Positions 40,495 to 49,661 are shown, numbered from the stretch's first letter. The stretch is 64,000 bases of DNA from Chitinimonas koreensis (GCF_014353015.1 NZ_CP060704.1:558001-622000), one strand, 5' to 3'. The notes: generated from the letters alone by a model not told the origin. Numbers and translations: made by a program.

Positions 40495-40544
40495 CCGGCG
40501 GGATGGCCTCGTACACGGTTCGCCCGGGGTTGCCGGGACGGCTC

Positions 40545-40609
40545 GCGTTGGGGATGGGCACGCTTCGCAGGCATGCACATCCCCAACGCCGCTCCACCGT
40601 GGTGGAGCG
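40545..40609 (-). promoter_or_regulatory. Tandem stem-loops between the binding-protein and permease genes
   Basis: One 12-bp stem (40545-40556 with 40578-40589) and a second 9-bp stem (40590-40598 with 40601-40609, 2-base loop). Structures here, as in malE-malF, commonly protect the upstream message or reduce read-through, giving more binding protein than permease. Confidence 0.6.
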
Positions 40610-40646
40610 AGCGCACTGCTTGCGTCGGGTCTGAGGCTGGGTCGGC

Positions 40647-41909
40647 TTACTTGCCGAGCTTCTGGTTCCAGAACGCCGCGGCTTCGTCGAGCGCGACCTT
40701 GGCGTCCTTGCGGCCGGTGACGGCCTGTTCGATCGCCGCCGAAAGCTTGGTCGACAGCAGCTCGGCGTCCTTCACCCCGGCCAGGAAGATGGTGCGGGTG
40801 ACGTCGAGGTTCTTGGCTGCCGCGACCAGGCCCTTCTCGACCGCGCCGGCGTTGGCGGGCAGGGTCTGGAAGTGGGCGTCCATCGCCGCGCGCTTCGAGG
40901 TCGGCAAGGTGCCGGCGAACTTGGAGAAGGCGAGCTGGTTCTCGGCGTTGGTCAGGTAGCTGCCGAGCTTGGCGACTTCGGGCACCAGCTTGGGGTCGAC
41001 GTTGCGCGGCACCACGAAGGTGAACTGCCAGCCGCCCGAGGCGATGCCGGACTTGCCCAGCGGCGCGCCGGCCGCGTCGGTGACCTTGTAGATGTTGGGC
41101 GCATCGTCGCGCACCCGGGTCAGCGCCGCCGGCACCGTCACCAGCATGGCCATCCGGCCGCTGTTGTAGGCCGCCATCGAGACCTGGAAGTTGTCCTGCG
41201 CGAACAGGTTGTCCTTCAGCAGCGCGCCGGCCTTGTAGGCGTCGGCCAGCTTGCGGACGAAGGCGACGTGCTCGGGCGAGTTGAACACCGCGCGGCCGTC
41301 CTTCATCACGTCGAGGCCTTCCTGGATCAGCAGGCCCTCGATCTTGGTCGGGCCCAGCGTCGGCGCGAAGCCCGCCACGCCGGTCCTGGCCTTGATGGTC
41401 TTGGCGTAGGAGAGCTGCATGTCGAACGACTTCGGCGGCAGCTTGGGATCGAGACCGGCCTTCTTGAACAGCTCGGTGTTGTAGGCGATCACGTTGGCGC
41501 CGTTGTAGAACGGGATGGCGTAGAGCTTGCCGTCGAAGGTGACGTCCTTGACCGCGCCGGCGACGTACTGGTTCTTGTCGATCAGGTTGTCCAGCGGCAG
41601 GATCAGGCCCGACTGCTTGTACTCATAGGCCCAGGGCACGTCCATGTTGGCCAGCGCCGGCGGCTTGCCCGAGGCGATGGCGGCGGTGAACTTGGTGCGG
41701 ATCACGTCCCACGGGTAATCGACCCAGACCACTTCGACGTTGGGGTTGGCGGCGTTGTACTTGGCCACCAGGTTCTTGAAGTAGGGGTCGAACTTGGGCG
41801 CCAGGCTCTGCGTCCAGAATTCGAGCCGCTGCTTTTCGGCCAGAGCCTGGCCCGACAGGGCGAGGCCGGCCAGCAGCAGGGCAGCGTGGGCGATACGTTT
41901 GAGTTGCAT
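40647..41909 (-). CDS. Sugar ABC transporter substrate-binding protein (CUT1)
   Basis: 420 residues from the ATG at 41909. Signal peptide (MQLKRIAHAALLLAGLALSGQALA) and the family 1 solute-binding fold (EFWTQSLAPKFDPYFKNLVA, GKLYAIPFYNGANVIAYNTE). No lipobox Cys, so soluble in the periplasm. Clustering with nagA, kinase and GH3 genes indicates GlcNAc or chitobiose as ligand (inference). Confidence 0.92.
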   Translation of the reverse strand: MQLKRIAHAALLLAGLALSGQALAEKQRLEFWTQSLAPKFDPYFKNLVAKYNAANPNVEVVWVDYPWDVIRTKFTAAIASGKPPALANMDVPWAYEYKQSGLILPLDNLIDKNQYVAGAVKDVTFDGKLYAIPFYNGANVIAYNTELFKKAGLDPKLPPKSFDMQLSYAKTIKARTGVAGFAPTLGPTKIEGLLIQEGLDVMKDGRAVFNSPEHVAFVRKLADAYKAGALLKDNLFAQDNFQVSMAAYNSGRMAMLVTVPAALTRVRDDAPNIYKVTDAAGAPLGKSGIASGGWQFTFVVPRNVDPKLVPEVAKLGSYLTNAENQLAFSKFAGTLPTSKRAAMDAHFQTLPANAGAVEKGLVAAAKNLDVTRTIFLAGVKDAELLSTKLSAAIEQAVTGRKDAKVALDEAAAFWNQKLGK

Positions 41910-42028
41910 GTCGTGATCCTCGTTTCTATTCACTGCATCCACCCGGGCACCGGTCCCGGTCCTGGATCGCCCCGCGCGTCTGATGCGCACGTAGGCGAGC
42001 ACTGCAAGCTCTCGGCGTGCGGCGACGC

Positions 42029-43038
42029 TCAGCGCGTCATCGTCACCTTGTTCAGATGGCGCGGTTGATCGGGATCGAAGCCGCGGGCGCGGGCCAGCGC
42101 TTCGACCATCGGGTAGAACGCCGAGACGGCGGCGATCGGGTCCAGTTCGGGCGTCGGGCCGAGCGGCAGGGTCAGCTCGCGCGAGGCGACGTCGGCCGGG
42201 GCGGCCAGCAGCACCTTGGCGCCGCGGCCGCGCATTTCCTCGGCCAGCTTGACCAGGCCGGCCTGGGCCGGGCCGCGCGGGGCGAAGATCAGCAGCGGGT
42301 AGCCCTCGTCGATCAGCGCCATCGGGCCGTGCTTGATCTCGGCGCCGGAGAAGGCCTCGGCCTGGATCGCGGCGGTTTCCTTGCACTTGAGCGCGGCTTC
42401 GAGCGCCACCGGCAGGGTCAGGCTGCGGCCGACCACCATGATGCGGTCGGCGTCCTTGAGCACCTCGACCGCGGCCGACCAGTCGCTTTCCTGGGCTGCG
42501 CGCAGCGACTCGGGCAGCGCCTTGAGACCGTCGATCAGCGCGGCATCCTCGGCCCAGTGGGCGACCAGGCGGGCGCCGGCCGACAGGCTGGCGATATAGC
42601 TCTTGGTGGCGGCCACCGCATATTCGGGGCCGGCTTCGAGCGGCAGCGTCCATTCGGCGGCCTCGGCCAGCGGCGAGGCGGCGTCGTTGACCAGGGCGAC
42701 CGTCTGGGCACGGCCCTGGCGGAAGCGCTTGATCGGCTCGACCACGTCCGGGCTGCGGCCCGACTGCGAGATGGCCACCGCCACCGTGCCGGCCACGTCG
42801 AGCGGCGCGTCGTACATGGTCACCAGCGACATCGGCAGCGACACCGACAGGCGGCCGAGCTTGAGCATGGTCAGGTAGGCGAGGTAGGCCGAGGCGTGGT
42901 CCGAGCTGCCGCGGGCCACGGTGACCAGCGCGTGCGGATCGGTGTGGCGCAGCAGCGCGCCGAGTTCGGCGAAACGGGCGTCCTGGCGTTCGGCCTGACG
43001 GGCGACGGCCTCGGGCCTTCGCGCATCTCCTTCCACAT
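42029..43038 (-). CDS. SIS-domain glucosamine-6-phosphate deaminase, NagB-II type (one-base frameshift)
   Basis: Intended 336 residues from the ATG at 43038 (MWKEMREGP then EAVARQAERQDARF). Two SIS domains: VARGSSDHASAYLAYL, AISQSGRSPDVVEPI and later AEIKHGPMALIDEG. Lacks the glutaminase domain of GlmS. Such SIS enzymes replace classical NagB in PTS-free GlcNAc clusters and release ammonia while forming fructose-6-P. One base is missing at the GGG of 43013-43015 (GGCCCCGAG expected). 12 bases after nagA. Confidence 0.88.
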
Positions 43039-43050
43039 GCAAGTGCTCAC

Positions 43051-44163
43051 TTATTGCTCCGTATTCAGATTGACCGGCTCGCCTTCGACGAAGACGGCCT
43101 TGAGTTGCAGATTGCGGTCGAACACCACGATGTCGGCGTAGGCGCCGACCTTGAGCAGGCCACGGTCGGTGAGTCCGAGCATCTCGGCCTGGAAGGTCGA
43201 CAGCCGCCGGGCGGCATCGTCGAGGTCGAGGCCGAGGCTGACCAGATTGCGCAGCGCCACGTCGAGCGTCAGCGTCGAGCCGGCCAGCGTGCCGTCGGGC
43301 AGGCGCACGCCGCCGAGGCACTTGGTCACCGTGTGGCGGCCGAGCTTGTAGTTGCCGTCGGGCATGCCGGCCGCGGCGGTCGAATCGGTCACGCAGTAGA
43401 GCTTGGGGATCGCCCGCAGCGCGGCCTTGATGGCGCCCGGATGCACGTGCAGCAGGTCGGGGATCAGTTCGGCGTACTCGGCGTGGGCCAGCGCGGCGCC
43501 GACGATGCCGGGTTCGCGGTGGTGCAGGCCGGTCATCGCGTTGAACAGGTGGGTGAAGCTGACCGCGCCGTGGCGCATCGCTTCGACGCCGTCCTCGTAG
43601 CTGCCCAGCGTATGGCCGAGCTGGATGCGGATGCCGCGACCGACCAGCTCGCTGATCAGTTCCATATGGCCCTGCACCTCGGGTGCCAGCGTCAGCACCT
43701 TGAGCGGCGCCAGCGCATCGAAGCCGGTGATCTCGTTCAGCACTCCGTCGCGGGCGAAGTTCGGCTGGGCGCCGAGTTTGCCCGGATTGATGTAGGGGCC
43801 TTCGAGGTGGGCGCCGAGCACCCGCGAACCGCCGGAGGCGCGCTCGGCGATCGCGCGCTGCACGCCCTGCAACGCGGTCTCGATCTCGCGCTTGGGCGCG
43901 GTCATGGTGGTGGCGAGCAGGCTGGTGGTGCCGTGGCGGGCATGGGTACGGGCGATGGTGTCGAGCGCGTCGCCGCCTTCCATCACGTCGCGGCCGCCGC
44001 CGCCGTGCACATGCAGGTCGATGAAGCCGGGCAGCACGATGTCGTCGGCGTTGCCGACCGGATCGCGCGGGTTGCCGGTGATCGCGGCGACGCGGGCATC
44101 GAACTGCATCGAGCCGTGCTGCCAGCCTTCCGGCGTGAGGATGTTGCCTGTCAGGGTACGCAT
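43051..44163 (-). CDS. nagA: N-acetylglucosamine-6-phosphate deacetylase
   Basis: 370 residues. Amidohydrolase fold: DLHVHGGGGRDVMEG, metal ligand Glu in LEGPYINP, His in QLGHTLGS, His in THLFNAMTGLHHREPG, and catalytic Asp in VTDSTAAAGMPDG. Hydrolyses GlcNAc-6-P to GlcN-6-P and acetate. Between the regulator and the SIS deaminase. Confidence 0.97.
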   Translation of the reverse strand: MRTLTGNILTPEGWQHGSMQFDARVAAITGNPRDPVGNADDIVLPGFIDLHVHGGGGRDVMEGGDALDTIARTHARHGTTSLLATTMTAPKREIETALQGVQRAIAERASGGSRVLGAHLEGPYINPGKLGAQPNFARDGVLNEITGFDALAPLKVLTLAPEVQGHMELISELVGRGIRIQLGHTLGSYEDGVEAMRHGAVSFTHLFNAMTGLHHREPGIVGAALAHAEYAELIPDLLHVHPGAIKAALRAIPKLYCVTDSTAAAGMPDGNYKLGRHTVTKCLGGVRLPDGTLAGSTLTLDVALRNLVSLGLDLDDAARRLSTFQAEMLGLTDRGLLKVGAYADIVVFDRNLQLKAVFVEGEPVNLNTEQ

Positions 44164-44212
44164 TGCTTGTGCTGTTGTTTCGCGGCTATTCGTGATCGGT
44201 GCTTGGGGCGAC

Positions 44213-44959
44213 TCAGCGGCGCAGTTCGGCGACGAAGTCGTAGTAGTCGTTGCGGCAGTACGAGTAGGTCAGCTCGACCGGCAGCCCGCTGTCGAGATAG
44301 CCGATGCGGGTGATCATCAGCATCGCCGTGCCCGGCGGGATGCCGGCCAGCTGGGCGATCTCGTCGCTGGCGTTGACCGCCTTGATGTGCTGCAGCGCGC
44401 GGGTGACCGGCGAGCTGTGGTTGTCGAGGTAGCTGTAGAGCGAATCGCCGACCGCGCCGGGATCGGCCAGGTAGCGGCTGGGCAGGGTCGAGGTCTCGAC
44501 CGCCATCACCGTGTCGTCGGCCATGCGCAGGCGCTTGAGCCGCGCCACGGTCGACGCCGGCGACAGGCCCAGGCGCAGCACTTCCTCCTGGCTGGCGATG
44601 CCGATCTCGCGGCTGAGCCAGCGCGAGGCCGGCGCGAAGCCGCGGCTGCGGATCTCCTCGGAGAAGCTGGTCAGGCGCGACAGCGGTTGCACCAGGCGCG
44701 GCGCGATATAGGTGCCCGAGCCCTGGCGGCGCACGATCAGGCCCTGTTCGAACAGGATGTCCATCGCCTTGCGGGCGGTGACGCGCGAGATGTCGAGCAT
44801 CTCGCACAGCACGCGTTCGCTCGGCAGCGCCTCGTCGGCCTGCCACAAGCCGGTCGCGATGGCGTTGGAAAGCTTGTTGGCGACCTGCAGGTAGAGCGGT
44901 GTGCTGCTCTCCGCGTCGGGTTTCAGCGCGAGCAGCGCGGCTTCGCGTGCCTTATCCAT
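44213..44959 (-). CDS. GntR/HutC family regulator of GlcNAc genes (NagQ/DasR-like)
   Basis: 248 residues: N-terminal winged helix (about 20-88, LPSERVLCEMLDISRVTARK) and C-terminal UTRA effector domain (LTSFSEEIRSRGFAPAS onward). HutC-type regulators in this setting sense GlcNAc-6-P or GlcN-6-P. Its start overlaps the kinase stop by 8 bases. The palindrome at 45875 is its likely operator. Confidence 0.92.
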   Translation of the reverse strand: MDKAREAALLALKPDAESSTPLYLQVANKLSNAIATGLWQADEALPSERVLCEMLDISRVTARKAMDILFEQGLIVRRQGSGTYIAPRLVQPLSRLTSFSEEIRSRGFAPASRWLSREIGIASQEEVLRLGLSPASTVARLKRLRMADDTVMAVETSTLPSRYLADPGAVGDSLYSYLDNHSSPVTRALQHIKAVNASDEIAQLAGIPPGTAMLMITRIGYLDSGLPVELTYSYCRNDYYDFVAELRR

Positions 44960-45826
44960 GTAGACGACCCCGAATCAGGTGCAGCGCGCCATCGGCCGAA
45001 TCGCCCTGTGGCTGGCGCGCGCGGTTGAGCAACGCTGCGGGCAGCCACGGACGGAGCGCTTCCGCCAGGCCGCCGCACAGCGCGAGAGGCAGGCGGTGGA
45101 CTGGATCGAGCGCATCGGCGATCGCCGCGATCTCCAGGCCTGCTTGGGTCAGAATGGTATCAGCGGCAGCATCGTCGGGTGCGTGGCGTATTACCAGTGG
45201 CGTGAGTTGTGCGTAAGTGGTCTGAGTGGCCTGGCCGAACCAGGCGAAGGCGGCGTCGATGTCGCCGCCGAGGTGGGCGATCACCGCCTCGGCCAGCTTG
45301 CTGCGGGCGACGCGGCCGTCGAGCGCCTTCTGCGCCAGCTGGGCTGCCCTGAGGCCGATCCAGGCGCCGCTGCCTTCGTCGCCGCTGGGGAAGCCCCAGC
45401 CCGAGACGGTGCGCTTGTCGCTGCCGCCGAACCAGGCTTCGCCGATGCTGCCGGTGCCGACCGCGACGATCGCGCCGTGCTGGCCGGCATGGGCGCCGAG
45501 CAGGGTGGTGAAGCCGTCGGTGTCGAGTGCGATCCGGGCGAAACCGGGGCCGCGTCGAGAAAATTGCGTGCCCAGCCGGCGTTGTGCACGCCGGCGAGGC
45601 CGAGGCCGATGGCGCAGCGCGCCGGGGCGAAGGGGCCGATTTCGGCGAAGGCGGACGAGAGCGCGGTCTGGATCGCCTGCCATGCCGGCGCGATGCCGAG
45701 CCCGAGGCCGGAGGGGCCGCCGCTGGCGCGTGCCAGCGGTTGGCCGCTGCGGTCGGCCACGACCACCCGGGTCCCGGTGCCGCCGCCATCCACGCCGATC
45801 AGATAGTCAAGACTCATGCTCTCCAT
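44952..45826 (-). CDS. N-acetylglucosamine/glucosamine kinase, BadF/BadG type (one-base frameshift)
   Basis: Intended about 291 residues. N-terminal phosphate-1 motif LIGVDGGGTGTRVVVADRSG; second half IVAVGTGSIGEAWFGGSDKR, GDEGSGAWIGLRAAQLA and LALCGGLAEALRPWLP. Frame is lost close to the GGGG run at 45546-45549, between NAGWARNFLDAAP and GFARIALDTDGF. Starts MESMSLDYL (45826); 45817 is an alternative. ATP-dependent phosphorylation replaces the PTS. Confidence 0.9.
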
Positions 45827-45874
45827 GCTCCCGCAGACCGTGTGTCGTTTGTAAGAAGTATCCGGTCTTGTTGA

Positions 45875-45891
45875 ACTGGTTCGATACCAGT
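45875..45891. promoter_or_regulatory. Candidate operator of the GntR regulator
   Basis: ACTGGTTCGATACCAGT is a palindrome (ACTGGT/ACCAGT arms), close to DasR-type dre sites (core TGGTCTAGACCA). A related TGGTAT half-site lies at 45911-45916 on the minus strand and a TTGAAT/ATTCAA pair occupies 45891-45911. Confidence 0.7.
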
Positions 45892-45928
45892 TGAATACAA
45901 GATCGATTCAATACCACTGTGAGACCGC

Positions 45929-45934
45929 TGTCAA
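45929..45934 (-). promoter_or_regulatory. Possible -35 box of the GlcNAc operon
   Basis: TTGACA on the minus strand; 17 bases further the sequence reads TTGAAT, a poor -10. The operator palindrome lies just downstream, where bound repressor would block transcription. Confidence 0.4.
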
Positions 45935-46094
45935 CGCTCCCATGAAGAAACGATGAAAAGCCCCGGACGGCGTGCAAAAAAGTCACAAAACTTGTCAACA
46001 GCCTGCGCGAGGGCCGCGTTAATCGCAGCAGACGCCGAATCCACGGGGTCTGGCTTGCACCCTCCAACGCTTCATCCGCCATTGAGGAACCGAC

Positions 46095-46265
46095 ATGAAA
46101 CTGTTCGCTGCCCTGATCGCTGGCCTGTTCGCCGTTTCGGCCTTCGCTACCGACGCACCCGCGCCGACCGACAAGCCGGCCGCCGAGAAGAAGGTCGAGA
46201 AGAAGATGAAGAAGCACAAGAAGGCGAAGAAGGAAGCCGTGAAGGAAGAAGAGAAGAAGTCCTGA
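46095..46265 (+). CDS. Small secreted Lys/Glu-rich protein, unknown function
   Basis: 56 residues. Signal peptide (MKLFAALIAGLFAVSAFA) with a mature part of alternating Lys and Glu blocks (EKKVEKKMKKHKKAKKEAVK). Preceded by GAGGAACCGAC and followed by a strong terminator, so probably a real short transcript. Not assignable to a function; small Lys-rich secreted proteins of this kind are common in Betaproteobacteria. Confidence 0.75.
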   Translation: MKLFAALIAGLFAVSAFATDAPAPTDKPAAEKKVEKKMKKHKKAKKEAVKEEEKKS

Positions 46266-46288
46266 GCCCGCGCTCGGACGGCATGAGA

Positions 46289-46312
46289 AAAGGCGGCCGA
46301 GGCCGCCTTTTT
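46289..46312 (+). terminator. Intrinsic terminator after the Lys-rich peptide gene
   Basis: AAAGGCGGCC (46289-46298), 2-base loop, GGCCGCCTTT (46301-46310), then TT. The A run on the left makes it bidirectional, serving the DUF1854 gene on the other strand. Confidence 0.88.
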
Positions 46313-46359
46313 CGTGGGCTTTGCAGGGCGCGATGCCTGCTGGGCACGCGCCTGGCGGG

Positions 46360-46830
46360 TCAGAGGAATCGATCCAGCAGCCGGCGCGAATGGCGATCGA
46401 GCGCATACAGGTCGCGGATCAGGAACTGGATGCCGTGGCTGTCGGCGATCAGCAGCAGGCCGCCGTGGATGCGGCGGATGTCTTCCTCGCCTTTGAGGAT
46501 GAAAGTGGTCTCGCCGCGGTCGGTGTCGACGGTCCAGTTGCTCGGCGTGGCGAAGGTCGAGACGGCGCGGATATGGCGGATCTCGGGCATGAATTCGCGG
46601 CTGGTCAGCGCTTCCTCGATCAGCGTGCGCTGCGCCGCCGGCAGCTCGGCCGGCCGGTCGATCCAGGCGAGTTCGTGGCCGTCGCGATCCATCAGCGACA
46701 GGCCCTCGTCGGGCGCGGCGATCGGAAAGGCGCGCACCGGCGTGATGCCGACGTGGGCGACGCCGTCGGCGCCGGTGAAGATCAGCCGGCCGTAGTCGTC
46801 CTGCGTGAGTTCGAAGAGAGTGATGGTCAT
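46360..46830 (-). CDS. DUF1854 protein associated with cyanophycin genes
   Basis: 156 residues from the ATG at 46830 (MTITLFELTQDDYGRLIFTG). The open frame extends to 46965 but that part overlaps an intergenic repeat. DUF1854 proteins are encoded beside cyanophycin synthetases and an ABC transporter in many Proteobacteria; their biochemical role is unknown. Ends LIRDLYALDRHSRRLLDRFL, matching the family C-terminus. Confidence 0.87.
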   Translation of the reverse strand: MTITLFELTQDDYGRLIFTGADGVAHVGITPVRAFPIAAPDEGLSLMDRDGHELAWIDRPAELPAAQRTLIEEALTSREFMPEIRHIRAVSTFATPSNWTVDTDRGETTFILKGEEDIRRIHGGLLLIADSHGIQFLIRDLYALDRHSRRLLDRFL

Positions 46831-46870
46831 TGCGCCAATCCTGCAGGCATTACATCCGCGTTCGAGCGAA

Positions 46871-46911
46871 GCGAGGCTGCCTCGCGGCGGCGAGGGCGGG
46901 GGAGTGGGAAT
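46871..46911. repeat. Copy 2 of a dispersed intergenic repeat
   Basis: Core matches 26499-26539 with two differences. It contains the CCTCGC-GGCG-GCGAGG hairpin and lies between the DUF1854 gene and the ABC transporter gene. Confidence 0.75.
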
Positions 46912-46995
46912 CGATCGAGGGTGAGCCGATGCCCGGGAGCGCTTGGCTTTGCCGGGCGCCTGCACCGGTCGGCGATCTGCTGTGAAGGTTGCAGC

Positions 46996-49257
46996 TCATG
47001 ACAGGCTCACGTCGTCGAGATCGGTATCGACGTTGCGCGCCTGCGCCTCGTGCAGGCGCCAGTAGGCGCCCTGCTGCGCGATCAGCGTGTCGTGGTCGCC
47101 CGATTCGACGATCCGGCCGCGATCCATCACCACCAGCCGGTCGGCCCGCCGCAGCGTCGACAGCCGGTGGGCGATGGCGATGGTGGTGCGGCCCTGCACC
47201 AGGTTGTCGAGCGCCTTCTGGATCTCCTTCTCGGTCTCGGTGTCGACCGAGGCGGTGGCCTCGTCGAGGATCAGGATGCGCGGGTCGATCAAGAGCGCGC
47301 GCGCGATCGAGATACGCTGGCGCTCGCCGCCCGACAGGCCCTGGCCGCGTTCGCCGACCAGCGAGTCGTAGCCTTGCGGCAGCCGCAGGATGAACTCGTG
47401 GGCATGCGCGGCGCGGGCGGCGGCGATGATCTGGGCGCGGGTGGCGTCCGGTTTGCCGTAGGCGATGTTCTCGGCGATGGTGCCGAAGAACAGGAAGGGT
47501 TCCTGAAGCACCAGGCCGATGTTGCGGCGGAAGTCGGCCACCGCGACGTTGCGGATGTCGACGCCGTCGACCCGGATGGCGCCCTCGCCGACGTCGTAGA
47601 AGCGGCAGATCAGGTTGACCAGGGTGCTCTTGCCCGAGCCGCTGTGGCCGACCAGGCCGATCATCTCGCCGGGCTTGATGTCGAGGTTGAGGCCGCGGAT
47701 CACCGCGCGGTTGCCGTAGCGGAAGCCGACGTCGCGCAGGCTGATCTCGCCGCGCACTGCCGGCAGCGCCACCGGGTTGGCCGGCTCGGGCACGTTGGAG
47801 ACGTGATCGAGGATGTCGAAGATGCGCTTGGCGCCGGCGGCGGCCTTCTGGGTGACCGAGACGATACGGCTCATCGAGTCGAGCCGGCCGTAGAAGCGGC
47901 CGATGTAGGCCAGGAAGGCGGTCAGCGTGCCGACCGTGATGTCGTGCTGCGACACCTGCCAGATGCCGAAGGCCCAGACCACCAGCAGGCCGATCTCGGT
48001 CAAGAGCGAGACAGTCGGCGAGAACAGCGACCAGACCTTGTTGAGCCGGTCGTTGATCGCCAGGTTGTGGCGGTTGGCCTCGCGGAAGCGGGCGGCTTCG
48101 CGCTGCTCCTGGGCGAAGGCCTTGACCACCCGGATGCCGGGGATGGTGTCGGCCAGCACGTTGGTGACCTCGCCCCAGACCCGGTCGATCTTCTCGAAGC
48201 CGGTACGCAGCCGGTCGCGCACCAGGTGGATCATCCAGGCGATGAAGGGCAGCGGCAGCAGCGTGACCAGCGCCAGCCAGGGATTGATCTGGAACAGGAT
48301 GATCGCGGTCATGGCGATCATCAGCACGTCGGTGATGAAGTCGAGCGCATGCAGCGACAGGAACACGCTGATGCGGTCCGATTCGGAACCGATGCGCGAC
48401 ATCAGGTCGCCCGAGCGCTTGCCGCCGAAGTATTCGAGCGACAGCTGCAGGAGGTGCTCGTAGGTGGTGGTGCGCAGGTCGGCGCTGATGCGCTCGCTGA
48501 CCAAGGCCAGGATGTAGGTCTTGGCCCAGCCGAGCGCCCACGAGGCGAGGCCCGCGCCCAGGAGGCCGCCGAGGTAGAGCGCCACGGTGGACGGCTCGAT
48601 GTGGTGGCCGTTCTGGAACGGGATCAGCACCTCGTCCATCAGCGGCATGTACAGATAGGGCGACACCAGCGTGGCGGCGGTGGCGCCGAGCATCAGCAGG
48701 AAGCCGGCCAGCAGCTGGCCGCGGTAGGGCCGGGCGAAGCGCCACAGCCGGAACAGTGTCCAGGTCGACGGCGGCGTGTGCAGCTCGCGGTCGCAGGCCG
48801 GGCAGTCGTCGTCCTCGTGCTCCAGCGGCGCCTTGCAGGTCGGGCAGCGGATCTCCTCGCGCTCGGCCGGCGGCTGGCCGGTGCGCAGCGTCGTGATCAG
48901 CGCCTCGAAGCGCTCGAGCAGCCGGATCGCGGCCGGGTTCTGGCCCAGCGTGAAGCGCCAGGCCGCCAGCCGGCGGCTGCCGTCGTATAGTTCGAGCGTG
49001 CCGACGCCGGCGTGGTCGTGGTGATGCAGCGACAGCGCGGCGTCGAGCGGCCAGGCCTGCCAGCGCGTCTCGCCGGCGGCGCGGGCCAGCAGGCGCCGGT
49101 CGGTGAGGGCCAGGAGGCCGCGGCGGAAGCGAAGTTGGTCGTCGAGGTCAACCTCGAAGCCGGTCTGGACGTTTTCGTCTGGGGCGAGTTCGGGCGCCAG
49201 CTCGGCCTGCCAGGCGTCGATCGGCGTATTGCGGACGGGAAGGGGTATGGTCGTCAT
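46996..49257 (-). CDS. ABC exporter with N-terminal zinc ribbon, cyanophycin-associated
   Basis: 753 residues from the ATG at 49257 (MTTIPLPVRNTPIDAWQAEL); upstream frame is GC-rich non-coding. Residues 1-130 form a small domain not assigned here, then a zinc ribbon (Cys138, Cys141, Cys152, Cys155), six membrane helices (about 180-460) and an ATPase with GHSGSGKST, LSGGERQRISIARALL and ILDEATASVD. A fused half-transporter that would act as a homodimer. Its partner gene content (DUF1854, cphA', cphA) is conserved; the substrate is unknown. Confidence 0.9.
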   Translation of the reverse strand: MTTIPLPVRNTPIDAWQAELAPELAPDENVQTGFEVDLDDQLRFRRGLLALTDRRLLARAAGETRWQAWPLDAALSLHHHDHAGVGTLELYDGSRRLAAWRFTLGQNPAAIRLLERFEALITTLRTGQPPAEREEIRCPTCKAPLEHEDDDCPACDRELHTPPSTWTLFRLWRFARPYRGQLLAGFLLMLGATAATLVSPYLYMPLMDEVLIPFQNGHHIEPSTVALYLGGLLGAGLASWALGWAKTYILALVSERISADLRTTTYEHLLQLSLEYFGGKRSGDLMSRIGSESDRISVFLSLHALDFITDVLMIAMTAIILFQINPWLALVTLLPLPFIAWMIHLVRDRLRTGFEKIDRVWGEVTNVLADTIPGIRVVKAFAQEQREAARFREANRHNLAINDRLNKVWSLFSPTVSLLTEIGLLVVWAFGIWQVSQHDITVGTLTAFLAYIGRFYGRLDSMSRIVSVTQKAAAGAKRIFDILDHVSNVPEPANPVALPAVRGEISLRDVGFRYGNRAVIRGLNLDIKPGEMIGLVGHSGSGKSTLVNLICRFYDVGEGAIRVDGVDIRNVAVADFRRNIGLVLQEPFLFFGTIAENIAYGKPDATRAQIIAAARAAHAHEFILRLPQGYDSLVGERGQGLSGGERQRISIARALLIDPRILILDEATASVDTETEKEIQKALDNLVQGRTTIAIAHRLSTLRRADRLVVMDRGRIVESGDHDTLIAQQGAYWRLHEAQARNVDTDLDDVSLS

Positions 49258-49661
49258 TCTGCGGCGGCCGGCGGCGGGCCCGCGGAGCGGGCCGTCCGGC
49301 CTGTGTCTGTTCGGCAACCTCGATCGGAGCCACGGCCGCGCGCCGCTGCGCGCGGATGTGGAACCCATCATGGACAACCGGTTGATTTCAATGGAGCGTG
49401 TGGCGCCCGGCCTGGCCGGGCGATGCGCCGAAAGCCGGGGCGCCGAACGAATCGGTGCGTCCTAGTGCGGTCAGCGCTGAAACGCATGGCCGTGCCGGTC
49501 GGTTGACGGCGGGCACGGGGACTGTTCGTACAGGTCTATACCAAGTATAACGCGCGACCTGCGATATGCTCGGCCTCGCGGCCCGGCAAGGCCGGAACCG
49601 CTGCCGTGAACGTTGTCACAGCCTCCCTGCCGGGAGGCCGATCCAAACCTTCGGGATCAAG
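49258..49661. other. 404-base divergent intergenic region of the cyanophycin locus
   Basis: Must hold promoters for the ABC exporter and for cphA'. A small palindrome TATAC-CAA-GTATA occupies 49537-49549, the only AT-rich spot in the region. No gene is supported. Confidence 0.55.

Noticed and set aside
49503..49550. Promoter TTGACG...TATAAC before cphA'
   Set aside because: The two boxes are more than 35 bases apart, far beyond the 16-18 base spacing.
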